38,363 nucleotides of DNA from Zetaproteobacteria bacterium (GTDB lineage Bacteria > Pseudomonadota > Zetaproteobacteria > Mariprofundales > Mariprofundaceae). The DNA lies in contig RFFT01000056.1 in NCBI GenBank assembly GCA_003696795.1, positions 1 to 38,363 of the forward strand, given 5' to 3'. Below the pieces are notes generated by a model that was given only the letters and a program-made list of their open reading frames with translations, did not search any database and was not told the origin of the DNA. Numbering within the stretch: position 1 is the first letter of the stretch; every line of letters starts with the position of its first letter. A program made the translations under genes and the position numbers. Shown one piece after another: positions 19,414-27,546 of this stretch.

Positions 19414-21495
19414 TTAGATGGGGGTGAGCGGTGCGTATTTCAACATCAGTCGTTTGGTGCCTGAGGTGCGAAATTGAACCGTTACGCGCGTGGCGGCACC
19501 GGCGCCTTCTATCCCCAGGATGACGCCCTCTCCAAAAGTCGGGTGATGGACGGCAGTTCCGACATCCAATGTTTCGCTCCGGGTGGGGGGTGATGCGCGC
19601 ATTTCGACCGGGCGCGCAAGCAGCGATTCCGGCAGGTTGGCGATGAATCGACTGGGTTTTGGAAAGGCATATTCACCGAATATGGTGCGTTGACGAGCTG
19701 TGGTCAGGAAGAGGGCATTGCGTGCGCGCGTGATGCCGACATAAAGCAGACGGCGCTCCTCGGCGATCCCGCTTTCGCCCTCATCCATGGCCCGCTGATG
19801 CGGCAGAAGGCCTTCCTCGACGCCGCACAGAACGACGGTATCAAATTCCAGTCCCTTGGCGCGGTGCAGAGTCATCAATTGCACCGCATTGCCGTCATCT
19901 TGCTCCTCTCCATGCTGCAAAAGGGCCGCTTGGTCCATGAACTCCATTGGCGTCAGTCCATGAGCCATGGCCTGCTCGATGTATGCGCGTAATGTGTTCA
20001 GGTTTTCCTCCCGTGTTGCGGCTTCGAGTTCGCCCAAGCCTTGGAGGCTTTGCAAATAACCGCTTCGCTCGAGCAGCGGCCACAAGCCGCGATCGGGCAT
20101 ATGCTCGCAATCGTGGCGTAGCTCCTGAATGAGCTGGGCAAGCGCTCGCAGACGGTTGGCTGGCGCCGGACATGAGGGATCCACGCATTGATCCAGCCAA
20201 TCTGCGGCGCGCGTTCCGGTAGCGGCGAGCATGGCCGCAATACGTTCCTGCCCTTTGGCACCGATACCACGCTTGGGCTTGTTGGCGATGCGCAACAAAT
20301 GCATGGCATCGGCACAGCGATTCAACAAGGCCCAGAAGGCCAGGGCGTCCTTGACCTCCATGCGCTCGAAGAAGCCCACACCGCCAATGACGCGGTACGG
20401 GATGCGTGCTTCGCGGAGGGCCTGTTCCAAAGGTAATGATTGGCGATTGGAACGATATAAAATGGCCATCTCGCGCCAGTCAACGCCCTGTCGATGTCCA
20501 TGCCGCAAAAGCTCGATAATACGCCGAGCTTCATCGTATTCGTCATGACAGACAAGCAAGGCAGGTGTTGCTCCGGAGGTGCGTGTTGCGCGCAACTGTT
20601 TGACGTGACGCTCTGGGTTTTGCTGAATTACGGCGTTGGCCAGCTTGAGAATGGGCTCGCTAGAGCGGTAATTGAGCTCCAGGCGGTGAATCCCGGTATG
20701 GGGCCATAGCCGCTCAAAATCGAGAATGTGACGAATATCCGCTCCTCGCCAACCATAAATGCTTTGATCATCGTCGCCGACCACGGTCAGGTTGCGATGA
20801 TCCTTGCATAGCAGCATCAGCCATTCGTGCTGCACAGGATTGGTGTCCTGATATTCGTCGACAAGCACATGATCGAAACGCGCGCGAATGGCTGCTCCGA
20901 TGGAGGGTTCTTCACGCATGAGGCGCACCACGTTCAGGATGAGGTCGGAAAAATCCATGCGCTGCAATTGTTGCAGCTGCTGCTGATAGGCTTCATATAA
21001 CGGATTCAGACAGATGTCGTTGCATCGCTGTTCGGGCGCCTGCGATGGGGTTAAACCCGCGTGTTTGCAGTGTTCGATCCAGCCAAGCAGGTAGCTGGGA
21101 TGCAGCCGGTCCTTATCGAGGTTGTGGGTCTTGAGCAATGTTTTGATCAGCCGGAGCTGATCGTCGCGATCGACCACCTGGAAGTCTCTGGGATAGCCGA
21201 GCGCCTCAGCGTAACGGCGCAACAAGCGCAAGGAAATGGCATGAAAGGTACCCGATACCACACCGCCGCCATCGTCGCCAATCAACTGGGTCAGGCGCAT
21301 CTTCAACTCATCTGCCGCCTTGTTGGTGAAGGTCACCGCGAGAATGCGGTGCGGGGCAAAGCCCGCTTCTGCGATGAGATGCCCGATGCGATGTACGATC
21401 GTACGTGTTTTGCCGGTGCCGGCGCCGGCGAGAATTAGCTGGGGCCCATTGCCGGCCTTGACGGCGGCCAGTTGTTGGGGGTTGAGACTATCCAT
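19414..21495 (-). CDS. uvrD: ATP-dependent DNA helicase UvrD/PcrA type
   Basis: This superfamily 1A 3'-5' helicase serves excision and mismatch repair. The 693-residue product begins MDSLNPQQLAAV and contains LAGAGTGKTRT (Walker A), VDEYQDTN (motif II), VVGDDDQSIYGWRGA, LELNYRSS, LMTLHRAKGLEFD and RRLLYVGITRAR. A C-terminal Tudor-like segment (VGTAVHHPTFGEGVILGI...) favours UvrD/PcrA over Rep. The frame extends upstream to 21576, but MDSLNP fits the family start and has GAGGA upstream. The first 8 bp overlap the end of the chloride channel gene. Confidence 0.95.
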   Translation of the reverse strand: MDSLNPQQLAAVKAGNGPQLILAGAGTGKTRTIVHRIGHLIAEAGFAPHRILAVTFTNKAADELKMRLTQLIGDDGGGVVSGTFHAISLRLLRRYAEALGYPRDFQVVDRDDQLRLIKTLLKTHNLDKDRLHPSYLLGWIEHCKHAGLTPSQAPEQRCNDICLNPLYEAYQQQLQQLQRMDFSDLILNVVRLMREEPSIGAAIRARFDHVLVDEYQDTNPVQHEWLMLLCKDHRNLTVVGDDDQSIYGWRGADIRHILDFERLWPHTGIHRLELNYRSSEPILKLANAVIQQNPERHVKQLRATRTSGATPALLVCHDEYDEARRIIELLRHGHRQGVDWREMAILYRSNRQSLPLEQALREARIPYRVIGGVGFFERMEVKDALAFWALLNRCADAMHLLRIANKPKRGIGAKGQERIAAMLAATGTRAADWLDQCVDPSCPAPANRLRALAQLIQELRHDCEHMPDRGLWPLLERSGYLQSLQGLGELEAATREENLNTLRAYIEQAMAHGLTPMEFMDQAALLQHGEEQDDGNAVQLMTLHRAKGLEFDTVVLCGVEEGLLPHQRAMDEGESGIAEERRLLYVGITRARNALFLTTARQRTIFGEYAFPKPSRFIANLPESLLARPVEMRASPPTRSETLDVGTAVHHPTFGEGVILGIEGAGAATRVTVQFRTSGTKRLMLKYAPLTPI

Positions 21496-23293
21496 GAAGT
21501 AGGTTGCTTTCCTCACCATGTTGGATGATGAGTTTGTGATAGGTTTGGAACACCGCATTGCGAGCCAATACGCCAAGTACCTTGCGCGGATTGTCTGCGG
21601 AGACCACGGGGATTTGTTCGAAATGTTCCTTGTCGAAGGTGCGGATGGCTTCCAGCAGGCTTCCTTCCTCGGAAATCACGCGCACATTACGGTTGGCGAC
21701 TTCGGCGGCAATCACCGCCTGGTCGAGGGACTGATCGAGCAACCAGTCTTGCAGGTCGGCGAAGGTGACGATGCCGACCATCAACCCATCGTCATCGACC
21801 ACCTGAACACACCCCTTTCCGGAACGAACATAGATTTTTTTTAGCTCGGCCAGTGACGTGTTTTGATGCACGCTGGGAATCGATCGCCAGGGGATTTGCC
21901 CAACTTTGACCGATCGCATCCATGATTGTTCGCGTCCCCATTGGGTATTGATGCCGCGCTCCTCGAGCGATTCGGTGAATACCGATGCGCGCCCAAACGC
22001 TCGGCTTACCAATGTCGCGACACTGCATGCCGCCATCAACGGCAACATGATGTGGTAATCGGCGGTCATTTCGAAGACCATCAGCATAATGGTGATCGGT
22101 GCTTGCAGCGCGGCTGCCGTCAATGCGCCGCAGCCAACGAGCGCGTAAGCCCCATAGCTTTCCGAGTAGGCAGGCATGAGCGCATGCACCGCTCCACCAA
22201 ACATGGCGCCCACAGCGGCGCCAAGAAACAGCGAAGGGCCAAGCAGTCCGCCCGGGAACCCCCCTGCGGAACAGATGATCGTGGCGAAAAGCTTGCCGAT
22301 CAGAATGATGGTCAGAAAGATGCCGAGTGGGAGTGTGAAATGGAGCAGGTTTGGTTCGATGTTTTCCAGCATGATGGAGGCAACGGTCTCGTAGCCGATG
22401 GACATAACCTGGGGGATAAGCAGGCCGAGCAGACCAAGGGCCAAGCCGGCCAGGGCGGGGCGGAAGCGGCGATCGGGGGATAGGCGCGCAATCCATGCGC
22501 GCATGGGTGCCAGCGACTTGATCAAGATCGAAGCAACGAGACCACAGATGACCCCCATTATGATATAGGCGGGGATCTCCCAAGCGCTGATCAATTGGAA
22601 TTCCGGAATGGTGAAGGCGGGAAAGTTGCCCAGCTCCGCACGGGTGATCACGGTTGCCAGTACGGAGGCGATGACGATAGGGCTGAAGGTGGCAATCGTG
22701 TAGTCGGCGAGAATGACCTCCAACGCAAACAATACCCCCGCAATCGGGGTGTTGAAGGAGGAGGCGATGCCGGCCGCGATCCCGCAGCCGATGAGGGTTC
22801 GAATTTGTTGCTCGGTCAAACGTAGGCGCTGGCCGACTTCGGATGCGATCAGCGCACCGAGCGCAACCGTTGGTCCTTCGCGTCCCAGGCTTGCACCACT
22901 ACCGACTGCTACCGCCGTGCCGATGGTTTCTGTCACCATCTGATGATTGTTGATGTGCCCGTTGCGTTCGACGAGGTCGGCCAATACCCCGGGAACCCCT
23001 CTTAACTCGCCGCCGGGAAGAAAACGGGACACGAGCCAGCCGACGATCAAGCCCGCGGTGGTGGGCGCCAGCACATAAATGTACCAAGGGAGGGATTGGA
23101 TCGCGTTTTCCCATGTGCGCTCGCCCACCCAAAGCAAGCTCACCCATTCAATGCTAAAGCGCAGAAACAGCGCAGCGTAGCCCGATAGAATGCCGACAAC
23201 GACCGCCAGCATGACCAGGTACAGCGCTTCCTGCCCGTGCATCCAGGTTAACGCCTTAAGTTGCCATTTGCGGAACCATTCCCAGATCGCCAC
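21488..23293 (-). CDS. CLC-family chloride channel/antiporter with CBS domains
   Basis: This is an integral membrane CLC protein that conducts or exchanges chloride, probably against protons. The 601-residue product has a multi-segment membrane domain with GSGASLGREGPT (gating glutamate at about 139) and GGFPGGLLGPSLFLGA, then a cytoplasmic region with two CBS-type repeats (about 460-595). The first ion-binding motif GSGIP is replaced by RGVPG, a variant also seen in other bacterial CLCs. Start is GTG with GGAG about 7 nt upstream. In E. coli, CLC exchangers support extreme acid resistance, so a role in pH or chloride balance is plausible but inferred. Confidence 0.92.
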   Translation of the reverse strand: MAIWEWFRKWQLKALTWMHGQEALYLVMLAVVVGILSGYAALFLRFSIEWVSLLWVGERTWENAIQSLPWYIYVLAPTTAGLIVGWLVSRFLPGGELRGVPGVLADLVERNGHINNHQMVTETIGTAVAVGSGASLGREGPTVALGALIASEVGQRLRLTEQQIRTLIGCGIAAGIASSFNTPIAGVLFALEVILADYTIATFSPIVIASVLATVITRAELGNFPAFTIPEFQLISAWEIPAYIIMGVICGLVASILIKSLAPMRAWIARLSPDRRFRPALAGLALGLLGLLIPQVMSIGYETVASIMLENIEPNLLHFTLPLGIFLTIILIGKLFATIICSAGGFPGGLLGPSLFLGAAVGAMFGGAVHALMPAYSESYGAYALVGCGALTAAALQAPITIMLMVFEMTADYHIMLPLMAACSVATLVSRAFGRASVFTESLEERGINTQWGREQSWMRSVKVGQIPWRSIPSVHQNTSLAELKKIYVRSGKGCVQVVDDDGLMVGIVTFADLQDWLLDQSLDQAVIAAEVANRNVRVISEEGSLLEAIRTFDKEHFEQIPVVSADNPRKVLGVLARNAVFQTYHKLIIQHGEESNLLHG

Positions 23294-23390
23294 ACTTGCT
23301 CCAAGTCGAGAAACGCTGTGTGCCGAGAATAGCAGAACCCGGACGGGGCGTAAGCTGGTTTTTCGCGTTGGCGCTGTTTAGTTTGCCTGC

Positions 23391-24314
23391 ATGGAACACG
23401 TGTTGTGGGCGATGGCGTTGATTATCGCTGCGGGAGTGGTGTTTCGCCACCGGCTGGGGGTGGAGCGGGCCGAGCGCATACGTTTGTCTCTGACCCAGAG
23501 CGTTTACCAACTGTTTCTTCCCGCGCTGGTTTTGCAGGTGCTGTGGCGAACGCCGGTGGACGCGAACACGCTCCGTATTCCACTGATTGCGTCCGTGTCG
23601 GTTGTCTCTTCCATGTTGCTTGCCTATGGTCTCTATGACCGCTGGGGGACGATGCGTCGCCGCTTGGCGGGTTCCGCTGTAGGCGCGTTGTTGCTTGCAT
23701 CCGCGTTTGGCAACTTTACCTATCTCGGTCTGCCTGTCCTGGCGGAAAGCTTTGGCGCCTGGGCGCGGTATATCGCCATCGATTTCGATCTGCTGGCAAG
23801 CACGCCGTTGTTGTTTTCGCTTGGTGTGGTCACGGCTCGTTATTATGGCTTACGTGCGGGTGGGCGCCCGTTTGTCGATTTGTTGCGTGTTCCCGCGTTG
23901 TGGGCGGCGATTCTCGGTTTGGCTTGTAGTCTGACGCATGTCCCGATGCCGGTGTGGCTGGAGCGCGCTTGTAGTATGCTGGGTGGTGCGGTGGTGCCGT
24001 TGATGCTGTTGTCGGTGGGCATGGCCTTGTGTTGGCAGGCTAGCTGGTGGCAGCGGGTGCCGCTGTTGTTGCCGATGCTTTTCATTCAGTTGTTGTTTAT
24101 GCCCATCGTCGCATGGGGTGCTGCGTGGGCGCTCACTTTGCCGACCGAGCTGTTGGCGCCTGTCGTGATCGAAGGCGCCATGCCGTCCATGGTCCTGGGG
24201 CTGGTGATATGCGATCGCTTCCGCTTGGATGCCTCGCTTTATGCCGAGGCGGTGACGCTATCCACGCTGCTTTCCCTGTTTACCTTGCCCCTGTGGTTGC
24301 AATGGTTGCGTTAA
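23391..24314 (+). CDS. AEC-family permease (auxin efflux carrier type)
   Basis: A 307-residue, strongly hydrophobic protein with about ten membrane segments. It resembles the AEC transporter family in its opening segments (LSLTQSVYQLFLPALVLQVL), the middle SAFGNFTYLGLPVL, the VPLMLLSVGMAL segment and the closing GAMPSMVLGLVICDRF. AEC members move organic acids or other small metabolites; the substrate here cannot be inferred. It is divergent from the CLC gene (97 bp spacer) with only a weak ribosome-binding site. Its stop codon overlaps that of the opposing glucosaminidase-like gene in TTAA. Confidence 0.88.
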   Translation: MEHVLWAMALIIAAGVVFRHRLGVERAERIRLSLTQSVYQLFLPALVLQVLWRTPVDANTLRIPLIASVSVVSSMLLAYGLYDRWGTMRRRLAGSAVGALLLASAFGNFTYLGLPVLAESFGAWARYIAIDFDLLASTPLLFSLGVVTARYYGLRAGGRPFVDLLRVPALWAAILGLACSLTHVPMPVWLERACSMLGGAVVPLMLLSVGMALCWQASWWQRVPLLLPMLFIQLLFMPIVAWGAAWALTLPTELLAPVVIEGAMPSMVLGLVICDRFRLDASLYAEAVTLSTLLSLFTLPLWLQWLR

Positions 24315-25048
24315 CTGTCATGCATCAGTCGGCGATTTTGGCGAATCATGGCCTGTAGCGTGCGAACATAGGCCTTGCCCCTGGCCGAATAATGTACCAG
24401 GCCTTCGGCCAATTGTTCGGCTTGTGGCCGCTGTCCGCGGGCGCGTGCCTGCGCGCGCAGGCGCCGCAACGCGCGGTAGGCGCCTAGCGTGTTCAGGTTA
24501 TGCATATAGCTGGCCACCGAAGCCTCAACGGAGTCGAATCGGGCAACTTCATGGGTCGCGCCAGGCGCCCGATGTTTGGGCACCATCCCGCATCCTTTTC
24601 GGTAACACCATTGACCGAAATAGTTGTTGCCCAGGCGCGCGAAACGCGAGGTGCCCCAGGCCGATTCATTGGCGGCTTGCGCCAACACCAGCTCGACCGG
24701 AATTTCGTCGACGCGACGCAACAAGGTTTGCCAATCGGTTTCTTTGCGGACATCGAACGCCGGCATGCGATAGCGAGTGGCTAGCTCCATCAACCAGCGC
24801 TTGTCTGCTCCAGCCAACCAGGCTTTGTGTCTGTGAAGGCGTAGGACCCGTTGACGATCCTTGCTGATGCGGGCGTTTTCGGCCAGTACGATGGGGCGCA
24901 GGCGGGCGAAGAATTGCTGCTTTTTGATGGCTTGCGACGATGTTGTCGCCGGTGCGGGCGCGGGGACGGGTGATGGCTTGGTCGCGCAGCCAATGGGCAG
25001 GAAGCTGGCGCAGATCAGGATCGGAATGAAGCGCATGGCTGGTTTCAT
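24311..25048 (-). CDS. Bax-like glucosaminidase family protein, secreted or lipoprotein
   Basis: A 245-residue protein starting with a signal sequence (MKPAMRFIPILICASFLPIGCAT). The cysteine could be lipidated, though proline at -3 makes a poor lipobox. The core PVELVLAQAANESAWGTSRFARLGNNYFGQWCY matches the Bax/mannosyl-glycoprotein endo-beta-N-acetylglucosaminidase domain, with the conserved Glu in NESAWG, so a peptidoglycan-cleaving role is likely. The ATG at 25048 has GAGAGG upstream; the open frame continues to 25117 without such a site. It is divergent from bcsA over 203 bp and converges with the AEC gene. Confidence 0.88.
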   Translation of the reverse strand: MKPAMRFIPILICASFLPIGCATKPSPVPAPAPATTSSQAIKKQQFFARLRPIVLAENARISKDRQRVLRLHRHKAWLAGADKRWLMELATRYRMPAFDVRKETDWQTLLRRVDEIPVELVLAQAANESAWGTSRFARLGNNYFGQWCYRKGCGMVPKHRAPGATHEVARFDSVEASVASYMHNLNTLGAYRALRRLRAQARARGQRPQAEQLAEGLVHYSARGKAYVRTLQAMIRQNRRLMHDS

Positions 25049-25175
25049 CGTTTGCCTCTCTGTTTTTTTCCAAATCGTGCCGAGTTGCGGCTCGCCGTCC
25101 GTGTCGCGCATCACCAAAGGCGGATATCAGGGGATGGATGAGTTTTCCAAGCTATCTCCTCCATTTGTCTGTGGT

Positions 25176-25203
25176 TTGACAGGGGTGAAAAGTGTGCTTT
25201 ACT
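25176..25203 (+). promoter_or_regulatory. Putative sigma70-type promoter of the bcs operon
   Basis: TTGACA (25176-25181, exact -35) and TTTACT (25198-25203, 4/6 to the -10) with 16 bp between. Predicted start near 25210, about 40 nt before the bcsA GTG and directly before the palindrome at 25214. The -10 is weak, so an activator or another register is possible. Confidence 0.5.
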
Positions 25204-25213
25204 TGGCATGAAA

Positions 25214-25229
25214 TGTGACCCATATCACA
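25214..25229. promoter_or_regulatory. CRP/FNR-family type operator upstream of bcsA
   Basis: TGTGA-CCCATA-TCACA: two perfect inverted half-sites with the 6-bp spacing of the CRP consensus, flanked by AAA on the left and AAG on the right. It lies 22 bp before the bcsA start and just downstream of the predicted transcription start. Confidence 0.7.
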
Positions 25230-25251
25230 AAGCAGGGGTAGGGAGAGCTGC

Positions 25252-27546
25252 GTGCTACACACGTTGAAGCGACATATGCCGTTTTTTATCTGGGCGCCGG
25301 GCGCGGCGCTGCTTGTCTATATTGCGGGTGTTGATCTGTATCCTGCAGAGCAGCTGATTGTAGCTGTGTTGTGCGTATCGTTGATGGTGGGGGCGTGGTG
25401 GCGCTATATCCGGACGCTGGACAATCATTATATGCTGCGCACGGCGCGCCTGTTTTTGATGGTCATCGCCGGTTTTCTTGCGATCCGTTATATTATCTGG
25501 CGCTTCGAATATTCGATTCCCTGGTATGAAAGCACGTTCGACATCGCCTGTGCCCTGATGCTGCTGTTTGCCGAGTGTATTGCGGTTGCGCTCTATTTCG
25601 GTGGCGCGTTCGTGAACCTTCATCCCTTGCGTCGTCATCCGGACCCGGTGGATATGAAGGATCCCAATCTTCCAACCGTCGATGTATTCATCCCGACCTA
25701 CAATGAGGATGCCGACTTGTTACGCACCACCTTGCTGGCGGCGACCGATATGATATATCCGCGTGACAAGCTGAGGGTGTATCTGCTGGACGACGGTGGC
25801 ACGGAGGCGAAATGCGCGCAGCGCGGAAAGAAGGGAGAACAAGCGTGCCTTAGGCGCAAGGAGCTGCAAGACCTCTGCTTTGAGGTTGGTTGCTTCTATA
25901 TGACCCGTAAGGACAACCGGGACGCCAAGGCGGGGAACATCAATGCCGCCCTGGCACGCACGGATGGCGAACTGATCGTTATTTTCGATGCCGACCATAT
26001 TCCCACGTCCGATTTCCTGAAAAACACGGTCGGCACATTGATCGCGGACGAGCGCAAGGCTTTCGTGCAAACGCCACATTTCGTGATCAATCAGGATCCG
26101 TTCGAAAAGAACCTTCAGGCCAGCCGCGAGATGCCCAATGAGGCCGAGATGTTTTATACCATGAACTTGCGTGGCATGGATAATTGGGGGGCCGGCTTTT
26201 TCTGCGGATCCGGTGCGGTCATGCGGCGTAAGGCGTTGGAGGAGATCGGTGGCATTTTGACCGATACGATCGTGGAGGATGCCGAAACTTCGATTGAGCT
26301 CGTGCGCCGCGGCTGGAAGACGGCATACCTGCATCTTCCCATGCTGTGTGGCTTAAACCCGGAGAGTACCGAGGCGTATGTGCATCAGCGGCGGCGTTGG
26401 GCTACCGGGATGTGTCAGTTGTTGTGGGAGAAGAATCCCTTGTTTGTGCCCGGACTGAACATTGCGCAGCGGATAAGTTATTTTAACTGTATTTTGTTCT
26501 GGATTTTTTCGCTCTCGCGTATCGTATTCATCATTTGTCCGTTGCTGGCGTTGATCGGCGGCGTGACCCTGTTCGCCGCGCCGCCGGTAGAGATTCTGTT
26601 GTACATGGTGCCTTACTTGATTGGCCTGGGGTTGGTGGTGAATGCGCTGTATGGCCGAGTACGGTGGCTGTTTGTCTCCGAGATCTATGAGACGCTGAGC
26701 TCGATGTTCTTGTTCAAGAATATTATCAAAACCATCCTCTTCCCGAAGCACGAGCCGTTCATTGTGACCCCGAAAGGGGAGCGGATGGAGTATGACAAGC
26801 TGTCATATCTGGCACCGCGCTTTTATTTGGTGATCGCACTGCAGTTCCTGGCCATCGTCGCGGGTTATTATCAACTATCGACGGATCCAACCACGCTGAA
26901 TTCAGTAACCTTCTCGATGGGGTGGAATTTGTACAATATGATTTTCACTCTGGCCGCGCTTGGCGTGCTGATTGAGCGACGCCAGGTTCGTAGCCGACCT
27001 CGCGTGCCTATTCACGAGATGGCGAAGGTGAAGTTCAACAACAAGTTCGTGCCGTGTGAAATTGTCGATATGACTGAAGATGGTGCGCTTCTCCGTTTGC
27101 CGGGCTGGATTGAACGTCTTGATGCCAAGGAGGGCGCGCTGGAGTTTGCCCAAAACCATATCCCCAAGGAAGAGCTCTCGCTAACCAGGGTGTTGGAAAA
27201 CTTGAATCGGGTGGGTTTCCAAGTGACCAGCGTGCGCGAGCAGAAGAAAGGCGAGGAGGAGCGGAACCTTTTGGTCGGTGTACGCTTTCGCTATGAGGAT
27301 GAAATCCAGCGTGTGGCTGTGGTGTCCTTTGTCTATGGCAGCTCGGAGCGGTGGAAGCGGTGGCTGATGCAGCGCAATAAGCATTCCCGGATTATGCAGG
27401 GTGTGGTATTCGCTGTCCGTGCTGCCTCTATGGGGGTTTTTCATATCGCGATGGCGTTCAAAGGCCTGCAGCATGTCTTGCTTGCGTCCAGATTGCTGTC
27501 TCGGCGACGAAACGCATCTAGGGTTACAGAGGGAGAGAAGGCATGA
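25252..27546 (+). CDS. bcsA: Cellulose synthase catalytic subunit with PilZ domain
   Basis: BcsA polymerises UDP-glucose into beta-1,4-glucan and passes it through the inner membrane with BcsB. The 764-residue protein has N-terminal membrane segments, a GT2 domain with DDGGT (180-184), DAD (246-248), FFCGS (316-320), VEDAET (341-346; TED is more usual) and QRRRW (379-383), the gating loop FIVTPK (503-508), further membrane segments and a PilZ domain. PilZ keeps RxxxR (RRQVR, 576-580) and DMTEDG (606-611), where the usual DxSxxG serine is threonine, so c-di-GMP activation is likely. The GTG start follows GGGAGAG. It overlaps bcsB as ATGA. Confidence 0.97.
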   Translation: MLHTLKRHMPFFIWAPGAALLVYIAGVDLYPAEQLIVAVLCVSLMVGAWWRYIRTLDNHYMLRTARLFLMVIAGFLAIRYIIWRFEYSIPWYESTFDIACALMLLFAECIAVALYFGGAFVNLHPLRRHPDPVDMKDPNLPTVDVFIPTYNEDADLLRTTLLAATDMIYPRDKLRVYLLDDGGTEAKCAQRGKKGEQACLRRKELQDLCFEVGCFYMTRKDNRDAKAGNINAALARTDGELIVIFDADHIPTSDFLKNTVGTLIADERKAFVQTPHFVINQDPFEKNLQASREMPNEAEMFYTMNLRGMDNWGAGFFCGSGAVMRRKALEEIGGILTDTIVEDAETSIELVRRGWKTAYLHLPMLCGLNPESTEAYVHQRRRWATGMCQLLWEKNPLFVPGLNIAQRISYFNCILFWIFSLSRIVFIICPLLALIGGVTLFAAPPVEILLYMVPYLIGLGLVVNALYGRVRWLFVSEIYETLSSMFLFKNIIKTILFPKHEPFIVTPKGERMEYDKLSYLAPRFYLVIALQFLAIVAGYYQLSTDPTTLNSVTFSMGWNLYNMIFTLAALGVLIERRQVRSRPRVPIHEMAKVKFNNKFVPCEIVDMTEDGALLRLPGWIERLDAKEGALEFAQNHIPKEELSLTRVLENLNRVGFQVTSVREQKKGEEERNLLVGVRFRYEDEIQRVAVVSFVYGSSERWKRWLMQRNKHSRIMQGVVFAVRAASMGVFHIAMAFKGLQHVLLASRLLSRRRNASRVTEGEKA

